From positions 124,864,267 through 124,928,266 of the forward strand of contig OY282605.1 of assembly GCA_958298945.1 (NCBI GenBank): a stretch of 64,000 bases of DNA. The letters run 5' to 3'. Shown in pieces: positions 21,908 through 37,000 of the stretch. How positions within the stretch are numbered: the first letter of the stretch is position 1; every line of letters begins with the position of its first letter. Origin of the DNA: Atherix ibis. Its lineage: Eukaryota > Arthropoda > Insecta > Diptera > Athericidae. Under the pieces are notes generated by a model. The model saw only the letters and a program-made list of their open reading frames with translations, was not told the origin of the DNA and ran no database searches. A program made the position numbers and the translations under genes.

Positions 21908-24900
21908 AAAAACACAAAATTCGCGATACTCGGTCTGTTCCAAAAGTATCGCGAATTTTAAATTTCTGCGTGTAACATATATTCGATTTTCGATTTTTTT
22001 GGGGCGTGGTGCATCATTAGTTCTTGCCACAGGGTAGACGGGTCAATAAGGAATATTATCTGCAAGTTATGAGCAAGTTGCGCGAAGCAATCCGCCAGAA
22101 ACGTCCAACTTTTTGAAAAAACACAAAATTCGCGATACTCGGTCTGTTTAAAAAGTATCGCGAATTTTAAATTTCTGCGGGTTACATATATTCGATTTTC
22201 GATTTTTTCGGGGCGTGGTGCATCATGAGTTCTTGCCACATGGTAGAACGGTCAATAAGGAATATTACTTGGAAGTTATGAGCAAGTTGCGCAAAGCAAT
22301 CCGCCAGAAACGTCCAACTTTTTGAAAAAACACAAAATTCGCGATACTCGGTCTGTTCAAAAAGTATCAAGAATTTGAATTTCTGCGGGTTAAATATATT
22401 CGATTTTCGATTTTTTCGGGTCGTGGTGCATCATGAGTTCTTGCCACATGGTAGAACAGTTAATAAGGAATATAACCTGCAAGTTATGAGCAAGTTGCGC
22501 GAAGCAATCCGCCAGAAACGTCCAACTTTTTGAAAAAACACAAAATTCGCGATACTCGGTCTGTTCAAAAAGTCTCGCGAATTTTGAATTTCTGCGGGTT
22601 ACTTATATTCGATTTTCGATTTTTTCGAGGCGTGGTGCATCATGAGTTCTTGCCATAGGGTAGAACGGTCAATAAGGAATATTACCTGCAAGTTATGAGC
22701 AAGTTGCGCGAAGCAATCCGCCAGAAACGTCCAACTTTTTGAAAAAACACAAAATTCGCGATACTCGGTCTGTTTAAAAAGTATCGCGAATTTTAAATTT
22801 CTGCGGGTTACATATATTCGATTTTCGATTTTTTCGGGGCGTGGTGCATCATGAGTTCTTGCCACAGGGTAGACGGGTCAATAAGGAATATTATCTGCAA
22901 GTTATGAGCAAGTTGCGCGAAGCAATCCGCCAGAAACGTCCAACTTTTTGAAAAAACACAAAATTCGCGATACTCGGTCTGTTTAAAAAGTATCGCGAAT
23001 TTTAAATTTCTGCGGGTTACATATATTCGATTTTCGATTTTTTCGGGGCGTGGTGCATCATGAGTTCTTGCCACAGGGTAGACGGGTCAATAAGGAATAT
23101 TACCTGCAAGTTATGAGCAAGTTGCGCAAAGCAATCCGCCAGAAACGTCCAACTTTTTGAAAAAACACAAAATTCGCGATACTCGGTCTGTTCAAAAAGT
23201 ATCGCGAATTTTGAATTTCTGCGGGTTACATATATTCGATTTTCGATTTTTTCAAGGCGTGGTGCATCATGAGTTCTTGCCACAGGGTAGACGGGTCAAT
23301 AAGGAATATTACCTGCAAGTTATGAGCAAGTTGCGCGAAACAATCCGCCAGAAACGTCCAACTTTTTGAAAAAACATAAAATTCGCGATACTCGATCTGT
23401 TCAAACAGTATCGCGAATTTTGAATTTCTGCGGGTTACATATATTCGATTTTCGATTTTTTCGGGGCGTGGTGCATCATGAGTTCTTGCCACAGGGTAGA
23501 CGGGTCAATAAGGAATATTACCTGCAAGTTATGAGCAAGTTGCGCGAAGCAATCCGCCAGAAACGTCCAACTTTTTGAAAAAACACAAAATTCGCGATAC
23601 TCGGTCTGTTCAAAAAGTATCACGAATTTTAAATTTCTGCGGGTTACATATATTCGATTTTCGATTTTTTCGGGGCGTGGTGCATCATGAGTTCTTGCCA
23701 CATGGTAGAACGGTCAATAAGGAATATTACCTGCAAGTTATGAGCAAGTTGCGCGAAGCAATCCGCCAGAAACGTCCAACTTTTTGAAAAAACACAAAAT
23801 TCGCGATACTCGGTTTGTTAAAAAAGTATCGCGAATTTTGAATTTCTGCGGGTTACATATATTCGATTTTCGATTTTTTCGGGGCGTGGTGCATCATGAG
23901 TTCTTGCCACAGGGTAGACGGGTCAATAAGGAATATTACCTGCAAGTTATGAGCAAGTTGCGCGAAGCAATCCGCCGGAAACGTCCAACTTTTTGAAAAA
24001 AACACAAAATTCGCGATACTCGGTCTGTTCAAAAAGTATCACGAATTTTAAATTTCTGCGGGTTACATATATTCGATTTTCGATTTTTTCGGGGCGTGGT
24101 GCATCATGAGTTCTTGCCACATGGTAGAACGGTCAATAAGGAATATTACCTGCAAGTTATGAGCAAGTTGCGCGAAGCAATTCGCCAAAAACGTCCAACT
24201 TTTTGAAAAAACTCAAAATTCGCGATACTCGGTCTGTTTAAAAAGTATCGCGAATTTTAAATTTCTGCGGGTTACATATATTCGATTTTCGATTTTTTCG
24301 GGGCGTGGTGCATCATGAGTTCTTTCGACAGGGTAGACGGGTCAATAAGGAATATTACCTGCAAGTTATTAGCAAGTTGCGCGAAGCAATCCGCCAGAAA
24401 CGTCCAACTTTTTGAAAAAACACAAAATTCGCGATACTCGGTCTGTTCAAAAAAATCGCGAATTTTGAATTTCTGCGGGTTACATATATTCGATTTTCGT
24501 TTTTTCGGGCGTGGTGCATCATGAGTTCTTGCCACATGGTAGAACGGTCAATAAGGAATATTACCTGCAAGTTATGAGCAAGTTGCGCGAAACAATCCGC
24601 CAGAAACGTCCAACTTTTTGAAAAAACACAAAATTCGCGATACTCGGTTTGTTAAAAAAGTATCGCGAATTTTGAATTTCTGCGGGTTACATATATTCGA
24701 TTTTCGATTTTTTCGGGGCGTGGGGCATCATGAGTTCTTGCCACAGGGTAGACGGGTCAATAAGGAATATTGCCTGCAAGTTATGAGCAAGTTGCGCGAA
24801 CCAATCCGCCAGAAACGTCCAACTTTTTGAAAAAACACAAAATTCGCGATACTCGGTTTGTTAAAAAAGTATCGCGAATTTTGAATTTCTGCGGGTTACA

Positions 24901-25248
24901 TATATTCGATTTTCGATTTTTTCGGGGCGTGGTGCATCATCAGTTCTTGCCACATGGTAGAACGGTCAATAAGGAATATTACCTGCAAGTTATGAGCAAG
25001 TTACGCAAAGCAATCCGCCAGAAACGTCCAACTTTTTGAAAAAACACAAAATTCGCGATACTCGGTCTGTTAAAAAAGTATCGCGAATTTTGAATTTCTG
25101 CGGGTTACATATATTCGATTTTCGAATTTTTCGGGGCGTGGTGCATCATCAGTTCTTGCCACATGGTAGAACGGTCAATAAGGAATATTACCTGCAAGTT
25201 ATGAGCAAGTTACGCAAAGCAATCCGCCAGAAACGTCCAACTTTTTGA
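21908..25248 (+). repeat. Higher-order repeat A, copy 2
   Basis: Same ordered set of 16 monomers as 18567-21907. The one difference I noticed is GAATTTCTG at about 24468 where copy 1 has GAGTTTCTG (about 21127). Confidence 0.9.
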
Positions 25249-28200
25249 AAAAACACAAAATTCGCGATACTCGGTCTGTTCCAAAAGTATCGCGAATTTT
25301 AAATTTCTGCGTGTAACATATATTCGATTTTCGATTTTTTTGGGGCGTGGTGCATCATTAGTTCTTGCCACAGGGTAGACGGGTCAATAAGGAATATTAT
25401 CTGCAAGTTATGAGCAAGTTGCGCGAAGCAATCCGCCAGAAACGTCCAACTTTTTGAAAAAACACAAAATTCGCGATACTCGGTCTGTTTAAAAAGTATC
25501 GCGAATTTTAAATTTCTGCGGGTTACATATATTCGATTTTCGATTTTTTCGGGGCGTGGTGCATCATGAGTTCTTGCCACATGGTAGAACGGTCAATAAG
25601 GAATATTACTTGGAAGTTATGAGCAAGTTGCGCAAAGCAATCCGCCAGAAACGTCCAACTTTTTGAAAAAACACAAAATTCGCGATACTCGGTCTGTTCA
25701 AAAAGTATCAAGAATTTGAATTTCTGCGGGTTAAATATATTCGATTTTCGATTTTTTCGGGTCGTGGTGCATCATGAGTTCTTGCCACATGGTAGAACAG
25801 TTAATAAGGAATATAACCTGCAAGTTATGAGCAAGTTGCGCGAAGCAATCCGCCAGAAACGTCCAACTTTTTGAAAAAACACAAAATTCGCGATACTCGG
25901 TCTGTTCAAAAAGTCTCGCGAATTTTGAATTTCTGCGGGTTACTTATATTCGATTTTCGATTTTTTCGAGGCGTGGTGCATCATGAGTTCTTGCCATAGG
26001 GTAGAACGGTCAATAAGGAATATTACCTGCAAGTTATGAGCAAGTTGCGCGAAGCAATCCGCCAGAAACGTCCAACTTTTTGAAAAAACACAAAATTCGC
26101 GATACTCGGTCTGTTTAAAAAGTATCGCGAATTTTAAATTTCTGCGGGTTACATATATTCGATTTTCGATTTTTTCGGGGCGTGGTGCATCATGAGTTCT
26201 TGCCACAGGGTAGACGGGTCAATAAGGAATATTATCTGCAAGTTATGAGCAAGTTGCGCGAAGCAATCCGCCAGAAACGTCCAACTTTTTGAAAAAACAC
26301 AAAATTCGCGATACTCGGTCTGTTTAAAAAGTATCGCGAATTTTAAATTTCTGCGGGTTACATATATTCGATTTTCGATTTTTTCGGGGCGTGGTGCATC
26401 ATGAGTTCTTGCCACAGGGTAGACGGGTCAATAAGGAATATTACCTGCAAGTTATGAGCAAGTTGCGCAAAGCAATCCGCCAGAAACGTCCAACTTTTTG
26501 AAAAAACACAAAATTCGCGATACTCGGTCTGTTCAAAAAGTATCGCGAATTTTGAATTTCTGCGGGTTACATATATTCGATTTTCGATTTTTTCAAGGCG
26601 TGGTGCATCATGAGTTCTTGCCACAGGGTAGACGGGTCAATAAGGAATATTACCTGCAAGTTATGAGCAAGTTGCGCGAAACAATCCGCCAGAAACGTCC
26701 AACTTTTTGAAAAAACATAAAATTCGCGATACTCGATCTGTTCAAACAGTATCGCGAATTTTGAATTTCTGCGGGTTACATATATTCGATTTTCGATTTT
26801 TTCGGGGCGTGGTGCATCATGAGTTCTTGCCACAGGGTAGACGGGTCAATAAGGAATATTACCTGCAAGTTATGAGCAAGTTGCGCGAAGCAATCCGCCA
26901 GAAACGTCCAACTTTTTGAAAAAACACAAAATTCGCGATACTCGGTCTGTTCAAAAAGTATCACGAATTTTAAATTTCTGCGGGTTACATATATTCGATT
27001 TTCGATTTTTTCGGGGCGTGGTGCATCATGAGTTCTTGCCACATGGTAGAACGGTCAATAAGGAATATTACCTGCAAGTTATGAGCAAGTTGCGCGAAGC
27101 AATCCGCCAGAAACGTCCAACTTTTTGAAAAAACACAAAATTCGCGATACTCGGTTTGTTAAAAAAGTATCGCGAATTTTGAATTTCTGCGGGTTACATA
27201 TATTCGATTTTCGATTTTTTCGGGGCGTGGTGCATCATGAGTTCTTGCCACAGGGTAGACGGGTCAATAAGGAATATTACCTGCAAGTTATGAGCAAGTT
27301 GCGCGAAGCAATCCGCCGGAAACGTCCAACTTTTTGAAAAAAACACAAAATTCGCGATACTCGGTCTGTTCAAAAAGTATCACGAATTTTAAATTTCTGC
27401 GGGTTACATATATTCGATTTTCGATTTTTTCGGGGCGTGGTGCATCATGAGTTCTTGCCACATGGTAGAACGGTCAATAAGGAATATTACCTGCAAGTTA
27501 TGAGCAAGTTGCGCGAAGCAATTCGCCAAAAACGTCCAACTTTTTGAAAAAACTCAAAATTCGCGATACTCGGTCTGTTTAAAAAGTATCGCGAATTTTA
27601 AATTTCTGCGGGTTACATATATTCGATTTTCGATTTTTTCGGGGCGTGGTGCATCATGAGTTCTTTCGACAGGGTAGACGGGTCAATAAGGAATATTACC
27701 TGCAAGTTATTAGCAAGTTGCGCGAAGCAATCCGCCAGAAACGTCCAACTTTTTGAAAAAACACAAAATTCGCGATACTCGGTCTGTTCAAAAAAATCGC
27801 GAATTTTGAATTTCTGCGGGTTACATATATTCGATTTTCGTTTTTTCGGGCGTGGTGCATCATGAGTTCTTGCCACATGGTAGAACGGTCAATAAGGAAT
27901 ATTACCTGCAAGTTATGAGCAAGTTGCGCGAAACAATCCGCCAGAAACGTCCAACTTTTTGAAAAAACACAAAATTCGCGATACTCGGTTTGTTAAAAAA
28001 GTATCGCGAATTTTGAATTTCTGCGGGTTACATATATTCGATTTTCGATTTTTTCGGGGCGTGGGGCATCATGAGTTCTTGCCACAGGGTAGACGGGTCA
28101 ATAAGGAATATTGCCTGCAAGTTATGAGCAAGTTGCGCGAACCAATCCGCCAGAAACGTCCAACTTTTTGAAAAAACACAAAATTCGCGATACTCGGTTT

Positions 28201-28589
28201 GTTAAAAAAGTATCGCGAATTTTGAATTTCTGCGGGTTACATATATTCGATTTTCGATTTTTTCGGGGCGTGGTGCATCATCAGTTCTTGCCACATGGTA
28301 GAACGGTCAATAAGGAATATTACCTGCAAGTTATGAGCAAGTTACGCAAAGCAATCCGCCAGAAACGTCCAACTTTTTGAAAAAACACAAAATTCGCGAT
28401 ACTCGGTCTGTTAAAAAAGTATCGCGAATTTTGAATTTCTGCGGGTTACATATATTCGATTTTCGAATTTTTCGGGGCGTGGTGCATCATCAGTTCTTGC
28501 CACATGGTAGAACGGTCAATAAGGAATATTACCTGCAAGTTATGAGCAAGTTACGCAAAGCAATCCGCCAGAAACGTCCAACTTTTTGA
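25249..28589 (+). repeat. Higher-order repeat A, copy 3
   Basis: Same ordered set of 16 monomers, directly following copy 2 with the same 3341-bp length. Confidence 0.9.
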
Positions 28590-30667
28590 AAAAACACAAA
28601 ATTCGCGATACTCGGTCTGTTAAAAAAGTATCGCGAATTTTGAATTTCTGCGGGTTACATATATTCGATTTTCGAATTTTTCGGGGCGGAGTGCATCATG
28701 AGTTCTTGCCACATGGTAGAACGGTCAATAAGGAATATTACCTGCAAGTTATGAGCAAGTTGCGCAAGGCAATCCGCCAGAAACATCCAACTTTTTGAAA
28801 AAACACAAAATTCGCGATACTCGGTCTGTTCAAAAAGTATCGCGAATTTTGAATTTCTGCGGGTTACATATATTCGATTTTCGATTTTTTTGGGGCGTGG
28901 TGCATCATAAGTTCTTGCCACAGGGTAGACGGGTCAATAAGGAATATTATCTGCAAGTTATGAGCAAGTTGCGCGAAGCAATCCGCCAGAAACGTCCAAC
29001 TTTTTGAAAAAACACAAAATTCGCGATACTCGGTCTGTTCAAAAAGTATCGCGAATTTTAAATTTCTGCGTGTAACATATATTCGATTTTCGATTTTTTC
29101 GGGGCGTGGTGCATCATTAGTTCTTGCCACAGGGTAGACGGGTCAATAAGGAATATTATCTGCAAGTTATGAGCAAGTTGCGCGAAGCAATCCGCCAGAA
29201 ACGTCCAACTTTTTGAAAAAACACAAAATTCGCAATACTCGGTCTGTTTAAAAAGTATCGCGAATTTTAAATTTCTGCGGGTTACATATATTCGATTTTC
29301 GATTTTTTCGGGGCGTGGTGCATCATGAGTTCTTGCCACAGGGTAGACGGGTCAATAAGGAATATTATGAGCAAGTTGCGCGAAGCAATTCGCCAGAAAC
29401 GTCCAACTTTTTGAAAAAACTCAAAATTCGCGATACTCGGTTTGTTCAAAAAGTATCAAGAATTTGAATTTCTGCGGGTTAAATATATTCGATTTTCGAT
29501 TTTTTCGGGTCGTGGTGCATCATGAGTTCTTGCCACAGGGTAGAACGGTCAATAAGGAATATTACCTGCAAGTTATGAGCAAGTTACGCAAAGCAATCCG
29601 CCAGAAACGTCCAACTTTTTGAAAAAACACAAAATTCGCGATACTCGGTCTGTTAAAAAAGTATCGCGAATTTTGAATTTCTGCGGGTTACATATATTCG
29701 ATTTTCGAATTTTTCGGGGCGGAGTGCATCATGAGTTCTTGCCACATGGTAGAACGGTCAATAAGGAATATTACCTGCAAGTTATGAGCAAGTTGCGCAA
29801 GGCAATCCGCCAGAAACGTCCAACTTTTTGAAAAAACACAAAATTCGCGATACTCGGTCTGTTCAAAAAGTATCGCGAATTTTGAATTTCTGCGGGTTAC
29901 ATATATTCGATTTTCGATATTTTTGGGGCGTGGTGCATCCTAAGTTCTTGCCACAGGGTAGACGGGTCAATAAGGAATATTATCTGCAAGTTATGAGCAA
30001 GTTGCGCGAAGCAATCCGCCAGAAACGTCCAAGTTTTTGAAAAAACACAAAATTCGCGATACTCGGTCTGTTCAAAAAGTATCGCGAATTTTAAATTTCT
30101 GCGTGTAACATATATTCGATTTTCGATTTTTTCGGGGCGTGGTGCATCATTAGTTCTTGCCACAGGGTAGACGGGTCAATAAGGAATATTATCTGCAAGT
30201 TATGAGCAAGTTGCGCGAAGCAATCCGCCAGAAACGTCCAACTTTTTGAAAAAACACAAAATTCGCAATACTCGGTCTGTTCAAAAAGTATCGCGAATTT
30301 TGAATTTCTACGGGTTACATATATTCGATTTTCGAATTTTTCGGGGCGGAGTGCATCATGAGTTCTTGCCACATGGTAGAACGGTCAATAAGGAATATTA
30401 CCTGCAAGTTATGAGCAAGTTGCGCAAGGCAATCCGCCAGAAACGTCCAACTTTTTGAAAAAACACAAAATTCGCGATACTCGGTCTGTTCAAAAAGTAT
30501 CGCGAATTTTGAATTTCTGCGGGTTACATATATTCGATTTTCGATATTTTTGGGGCGTGGTGCATCATAAGTTCTTGCCACAGGGTAGACGGGTCAATAA
30601 GGAATATTATCTGCAAGTTATGAGCAAGTTGCGCGAAGCAATCCGCCAGAAACGTCCAACTTTTTGA
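28590..30667 (+). repeat. Intervening monomers between A copies 3 and 4
   Basis: About ten monomers that break the 3341-bp cycle. One carries a 12-base loss (AATATTATGAGCAAG near 29365). The last part (about 30261-30667) matches 18160-18566, the left flank of A copy 1, at an offset of 12101 bp. Confidence 0.75.
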
Positions 30668-33600
30668 AAAAACACAAAATTCGCGATACTCGGTCTGTTC
30701 CAAAAGTATCGCGAATTTTAAATTTCTGCGTGTAATATATATTCGATTTTCGATTTTTTTGGGGCGTGGTGCATCATTAGTTCTTGCCACAGGGTAGACG
30801 GGTCAATAAGGAATATTATCTGCAAGTTATGAGCAAGTTGCGCGAAGCAATCCGCCAGAAACGTCCAACTTTTTGAAAAAACACAAAATTCGCGATACTC
30901 GGTCTGTTTAAAAAGTATCGCGAATTTTAAATTTCTGCGGGTTACATATATTCGATTTTCGATTTTTTCGGGGCGTGGTGCATCATGAGTTCTTGCCACA
31001 TGGTAGAACGGTCAATAAGGAATATTACTTGGAAGTTATGAGCAAGTTGCGCAAAGCAATCCGCCAGAAACGTCCAACTTTTTGAAAAAACACAAAATTC
31101 GCGATACTCGGTCTGTTCAAAAAGTATCAAGAATTTGAATTTCTGCGGGTTAAATATATTCGATTTTCGATTTTTTCGGGTCGTGGTGCATCATGAGTTC
31201 TTGCCACATGGTAGAACAGTTAATAAGGAATATAACCTGCAAGTTATGAGCAAGTTGCGCGAAGCAATCCGCCAGAAACGTCCAACTTTTTGAAAAAACA
31301 CAAAATTCGCGATACTCGGTCTGTTCAAAAAGTCTCGCGAATTTTGAATTTCTGCGGGTTACTTATATTCGATTTTCGATTTTTTCGAGGCGTGGTGCAT
31401 CATGAGTTCTTGCCATAGGGTAGAACGGTCAATAAGGAATATTACCTGCAAGTTATGAGCAAGTTGCGCGAAGCAATCCGCCAGAAACGTCCAACTTTTT
31501 GAAAAAACACAAAATTCGCGATACTCGGTCTGTTTAAAAAGTATCGCGAATTTTAAATTTCTGCGGGTTACATATATTCGATTTTCGATTTTTTCGGGGC
31601 GTGGTGCATCATGAGTTCTTGCCACAGGGTAGACGGGTCAATAAGGAATATTATCTGCAAGTTATGAGCAAGTTGCGCGAAGCAATCCGCCAGAAACGTC
31701 CAACTTTTTGAAAAAACACAAAATTCGCGATACTCGGTCTGTTTAAAAAGTATCGCGAATTTTAAATTTCTGCGGGTTACATATATTCGATTTTCGATTT
31801 TTTCGGGGCGTGGTGCATCATGAGTTCTTGCCACAGGGTAGACGGGTCAATAAGGAATATTACCTGCAAGTTATGAGCAAGTTGCGCAAAGCAATCCGCC
31901 AGAAACGTCCAACTTTTTGAAAAAACACAAAATTCGCGATACTCGGTCTGTTCAAAAAGTATCGCGAATTTTGAATTTCTGCGGGTTACATATATTCGAT
32001 TTTCGATTTTTTCAAGGCGTGGTGCATCATGAGTTCTTGCCACAGGGTAGACGGGTCAATAAGGAATATTACCTGCAAGTTATGAGCAAGTTGCGCGAAA
32101 CAATCCGCCAGAAACGTCCAACTTTTTGAAAAAACATAAAATTCGCGATACTCGATCTGTTCAAACAGTATCGCGAATTTTCAATTTCTGCGGGTTACAT
32201 ATATTCGATTTTCGATTTTTTCGGGGCGTGGTGCATCATGAGTTCTTGCCACAGGGTAGACGGGTCAATAAGGAATATTACCTGCAAGTTATGAGCAAGT
32301 TGCGCGAAGCAATCCGCCAGAAACGTCCAACTTTTTGAAAAAACACAAAATTCGCGATACTCGGTCTGTTCAAAAAGTATCACGAATTTTAAATTTCTGC
32401 GGGTTACATATATTCGATTTTCGATTTTTTCGGGGCGTGGTGCATCATGAGTTCTTGCCACATGGTAGAACGGTCAATAAGGAATATTACCTGCAAGTTA
32501 TGAGCAAGTTGCGCGAAGCAATCCGCCAGAAACGTCCAACTTTTTGAAAAAACACAAAATTCGCGATACTCGGTTTGTTAAAAAAGTATCGCGAATTTTG
32601 AATTTCTGCGGGTTACATATATTCGATTTTCGATTTTTTCGGGGCGTGGTGCATCATGAGTTCTTGCCACAGGGTAGACGGGTCAATAAGGAATATTACC
32701 TGCAAGTTATGAGCAAGTTGCGCGAAGCAATCCGCCGGAAACGTCCAACTTTTTGAAAAAAACACAAAATTCGCGATACTCGGTCTGTTCAAAAAGTATC
32801 ACGAATTTTAAATTTCTGCGGGTTACATATATTCGATTTTCGATTTTTTCGGGGCGTGGTGCATCATGAGTTCTTGCCACATGGTAGAACGGTCAATAAG
32901 GAATATTACCTGCAAGTTATGAGCAAGTTGCGCGAAGCAATTCGCCAAAAACGTCCAACTTTTTGAAAAAACTCAAAATTCGCGATACTCGGTCTGTTTA
33001 AAAAGTATCGCGAATTTTAAATTTCTGCGGGTTACATATATTCGATTTTCGATTTTTTCGGGGCGTGGTGCATCATGAGTTCTTTCGACAGGGTAGACGG
33101 GTCAATAAGGAATATTACCTGCAAGTTATTAGCAAGTTGCGCGAAGCAATCCGCCAGAAACGTCCAACTTTTTGAAAAAACACAAAATTCGCGATACTCG
33201 GTCTGTTCAAAAAAATCGCGAATTTTGAATTTCTGCGGGTTACATATATTCGATTTTCGTTTTTTCGGGCGTGGTGCATCATGAGTTCTTGCCACATGGT
33301 AGAACGGTCAATAAGGAATATTACCTGCAAGTTATGAGCAAGTTGCGCGAAACAATCCGCCAGAAACGTCCAACTTTTTGAAAAAACACAAAATTCGCGA
33401 TACTCGGTTTGTTAAAAAAGTATCGCGAATTTTGAATTTCTGCGGGTTACATATATTCGATTTTCGATTTTTTCGGGGCGTGGGGCATCATGAGTTCTTG
33501 CCACAGGGTAGACGGGTCAATAAGGAATATTGCCTGCAAGTTATGAGCAAGTTGCGCGAACCAATCCGCCAGAAACGTCCAACTTTTTGAAAAAACACAA

Positions 33601-34008
33601 AATTCGCGATACTCGGTTTGTTAAAAAAGTATCGCGAATTTTGAATTTCTGCGGGTTACATATATTCGATTTTCGATTTTTTCGGGGCGTGGTGCATCAT
33701 CAGTTCTTGCCACATGGTAGAACGGTCAATAAGGAATATTACCTGCAAGTTATGAGCAAGTTACGCAAAGCAATCCGCCAGAAACGTCCAACTTTTTGAA
33801 AAAACACAAAATTCGCGATACTCGGTCTGTTAAAAAAGTATCGCGAATTTTGAATTTCTGCGGGTTACATATATTCGATTTTCGAATTTTTCGGGGCGTG
33901 GTGCATCATCAGTTCTTGCCACATGGTAGAACGGTCAATAAGGAATATTACCTGCAAGTTATGAGCAAGTTACGCAAAGCAATCCGCCAGAAACGTCCAA
34001 CTTTTTGA
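30668..34008 (+). repeat. Higher-order repeat A, copy 4
   Basis: Same 16-monomer order and 3341-bp length. Private changes include TGTAATATATATTCG near 30732 and TTTTCAATTTCTG near 32181. Confidence 0.9.
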
Positions 34009-37000
34009 AAAAACACAAAATTCGCGATACTCGGTCTGTTCCAAAAGTATCGCGAATTTTAAATTTCTGCGTGTAACATATATTCGATTTTCGATTTTTT
34101 TGGGGCGTGGTGCATCATTAGTTCTTGCCACAGGGTAGACGGGTCAATAAGGAATATTATCTGCAAGTTATGAGCAAGTTGCGCGAAGCAATCCGCCAGA
34201 AACGTCCAACTTTTTGAAAAAACACAAAATTCGCGATACTCGGTCTGTTTAAAAAGTATCGCGAATTTTAAATTTCTGCGGGTTACATATATTCGATTTT
34301 CGATTTTTTCGGGGCGTGGTGCATCATGAGTTCTTGCCACATGGTAGAACGGTCAATAAGGAATATTACTTGGAAGTTATGAGCAAGTTGCGCAAAGCAA
34401 TCCGCCAGAAACGTCCAACTTTTTGAAAAAACACAAAATTCGCGATACTCGGTCTGTTCAAAAAGTATCAAGAATTTGAATTTCTGCGGGTTAAATATAT
34501 TCGATTTTCGATTTTTTCGGGTCGTGGTGCATCATGAGTTCTTGCCACATGGTAGAACAGTTAATAAGGAATATAACCTGCAAGTTATGAGCAAGTTGCG
34601 CGAAGCAATCCGCCAGAAACGTCCAACTTTTTGAAAAAACACAAAATTCGCGATACTCGGTCTGTTCAAAAAGTCTCGCGAATTTTGAATTTCTGCGGGT
34701 TACTTATATTCGATTTTCGATTTTTTCGAGGCGTGGTGCATCATGAGTTCTTGCCATAGGGTAGAACGGTCAATAAGGAATATTACCTGCAAGTTATGAG
34801 CAAGTTGCGCGAAGCAATCCGCCAGAAACGTCCAACTTTTTGAAAAAACACAAAATTCGCGATACTCGGTCTGTTTAAAAAGTATCGCGAATTTTAAATT
34901 TCTGCGGGTTACATATATTCGATTTTCGATTTTTTCGGGGCGTGGTGCATCATGAGTTCTTGCCACAGGGTAGACGGGTCAATAAGGAATATTATCTGCA
35001 AGTTATGAGCAAGTTGCGCGAAGCAATCCGCCAGAAACGTCCAACTTTTTGAAAAAACACAAAATTCGCGATACTCGGTCTGTTTAAAAAGTATCGCGAA
35101 TTTTAAATTTCTGCGGGTTACATATATTCGATTTTCGATTTTTTCGGGGCGTGGTGCATCATGAGTTCTTGCCACAGGGTAGACGGGTCAATAAGGAATA
35201 TTACCTGCAAGTTATGAGCAAGTTGCGCAAAGCAATCCGCCAGAAACGTCCAACTTTTTGAAAAAACACAAAATTCGCGATACTCGGTCTGTTCAAAAAG
35301 TATCGCGAATTTTGAATTTCTGCGGGTTACATATATTCGATTTTCGATTTTTTCAAGGCGTGGTGCATCATGAGTTCTTGCCACAGGGTAGACGGGTCAA
35401 TAAGGAATATTACCTGCAAGTTATGAGCAAGTTGCGCGAAACAATCCGCCAGAAACGTCCAACTTTTTGAAAAAACATAAAATTCGCGATACTCGATCTG
35501 TTCAAACAGTATCGCGAATTTTGAATTTCTGCGGGTTACATTTTTTCAAGGCGTGGTGCATCATGAGTTCTTGCCACAGGGTAGACGGGTCAATAAGGAA
35601 TATTACCTGCAAGTTATGAGCAAGTTGCGCGAAACAATCCGCCAGAAACGTCCAACTTTTTGAAAAAACATAAAATTCGCGATACTCGATCTGTTCAAAC
35701 AGTATCGCGAATTTTGAATTTCTGCGGGTTACATATATTCGATTTTCGATTTTTTCGGGGCGTGGTGCATCATGAGTTCTTGCCACAGGGTAGACGGGTC
35801 AATAAGGAATATTACCTGCAAGTTATGAGCAAGTTGCGCGAAGCAATCCGCCAGAAACGTCCAACTTTTTGAAAAAACACAAAATTCGCGATACTCGGTC
35901 TGTTCAAAAAGTATCACGAATTTTAAATTTCTGCGGGTTACATATATTCGATTTTCGATTTTTTCGGGGCGTGGTGCATCATGAGTTCTTGCCACATGGT
36001 AGAACGGTCAATAAGGAATATTACCTGCAAGTTATGAGCAAGTTGCGCGAAGCAATCCGCCAGAAACGTCCAACTTTTTGAAAAAACACAAAATTCGCGA
36101 TACTCGGTTTGTTAAAAAAGTATCGCGAATTTTGAATTTCTGCGGGTTACATATATTCGATTTTCGATTTTTTCGGGGCGTGGTGCATCATGAGTTCTTG
36201 CCACAGGGTAGACGGGTCAATAAGGAATATTACCTGCAAGTTATGAGCAAGTTGCGCGAAGCAATCCGCCGGAAACGTCCAACTTTTTGAAAAAAACACA
36301 AAATTCGCGATACTCGGTCTGTTCAAAAAGTATCACGAATTTTAAATTTCTGCGGGTTACATATATTCGATTTTCGATTTTTTCGGGGCGTGGTGCATCA
36401 TGAGTTCTTGCCACATGGTAGAACGGTCAATAAGGAATATTACCTGCAAGTTATGAGCAAGTTGCGCGAAGCAATTCGCCAAAAACGTCCAACTTTTTGA
36501 AAAAACTCAAAATTCGCGATACTCGGTCTGTTTAAAAAGTATCGCGAATTTTAAATTTCTGCGGGTTACATATATTCGATTTTCGATTTTTTCGGGGCGT
36601 GGTGCATCATGAGTTCTTTCGACAGGGTAGACGGGTCAATAAGGAATATTACCTGCAAGTTATTAGCAAGTTGCGCGAAGCAATCCGCCAGAAACGTCCA
36701 ACTTTTTGAAAAAACACAAAATTCGCGATACTCGGTCTGTTCAAAAAAATCGCGAATTTTGAATTTCTGCGGGTTACATATATTCGATTTTCGTTTTTTC
36801 GGGCGTGGTGCATCATGAGTTCTTGCCACATGGTAGAACGGTCAATAAGGAATATTACCTGCAAGTTATGAGCAAGTTGCGCGAAACAATCCGCCAGAAA
36901 CGTCCAACTTTTTGAAAAAACACAAAATTCGCGATACTCGGTTTGTTAAAAAAGTATCGCGAATTTTGAATTTCTGCGGGTTACATATATTCGATTTTCG

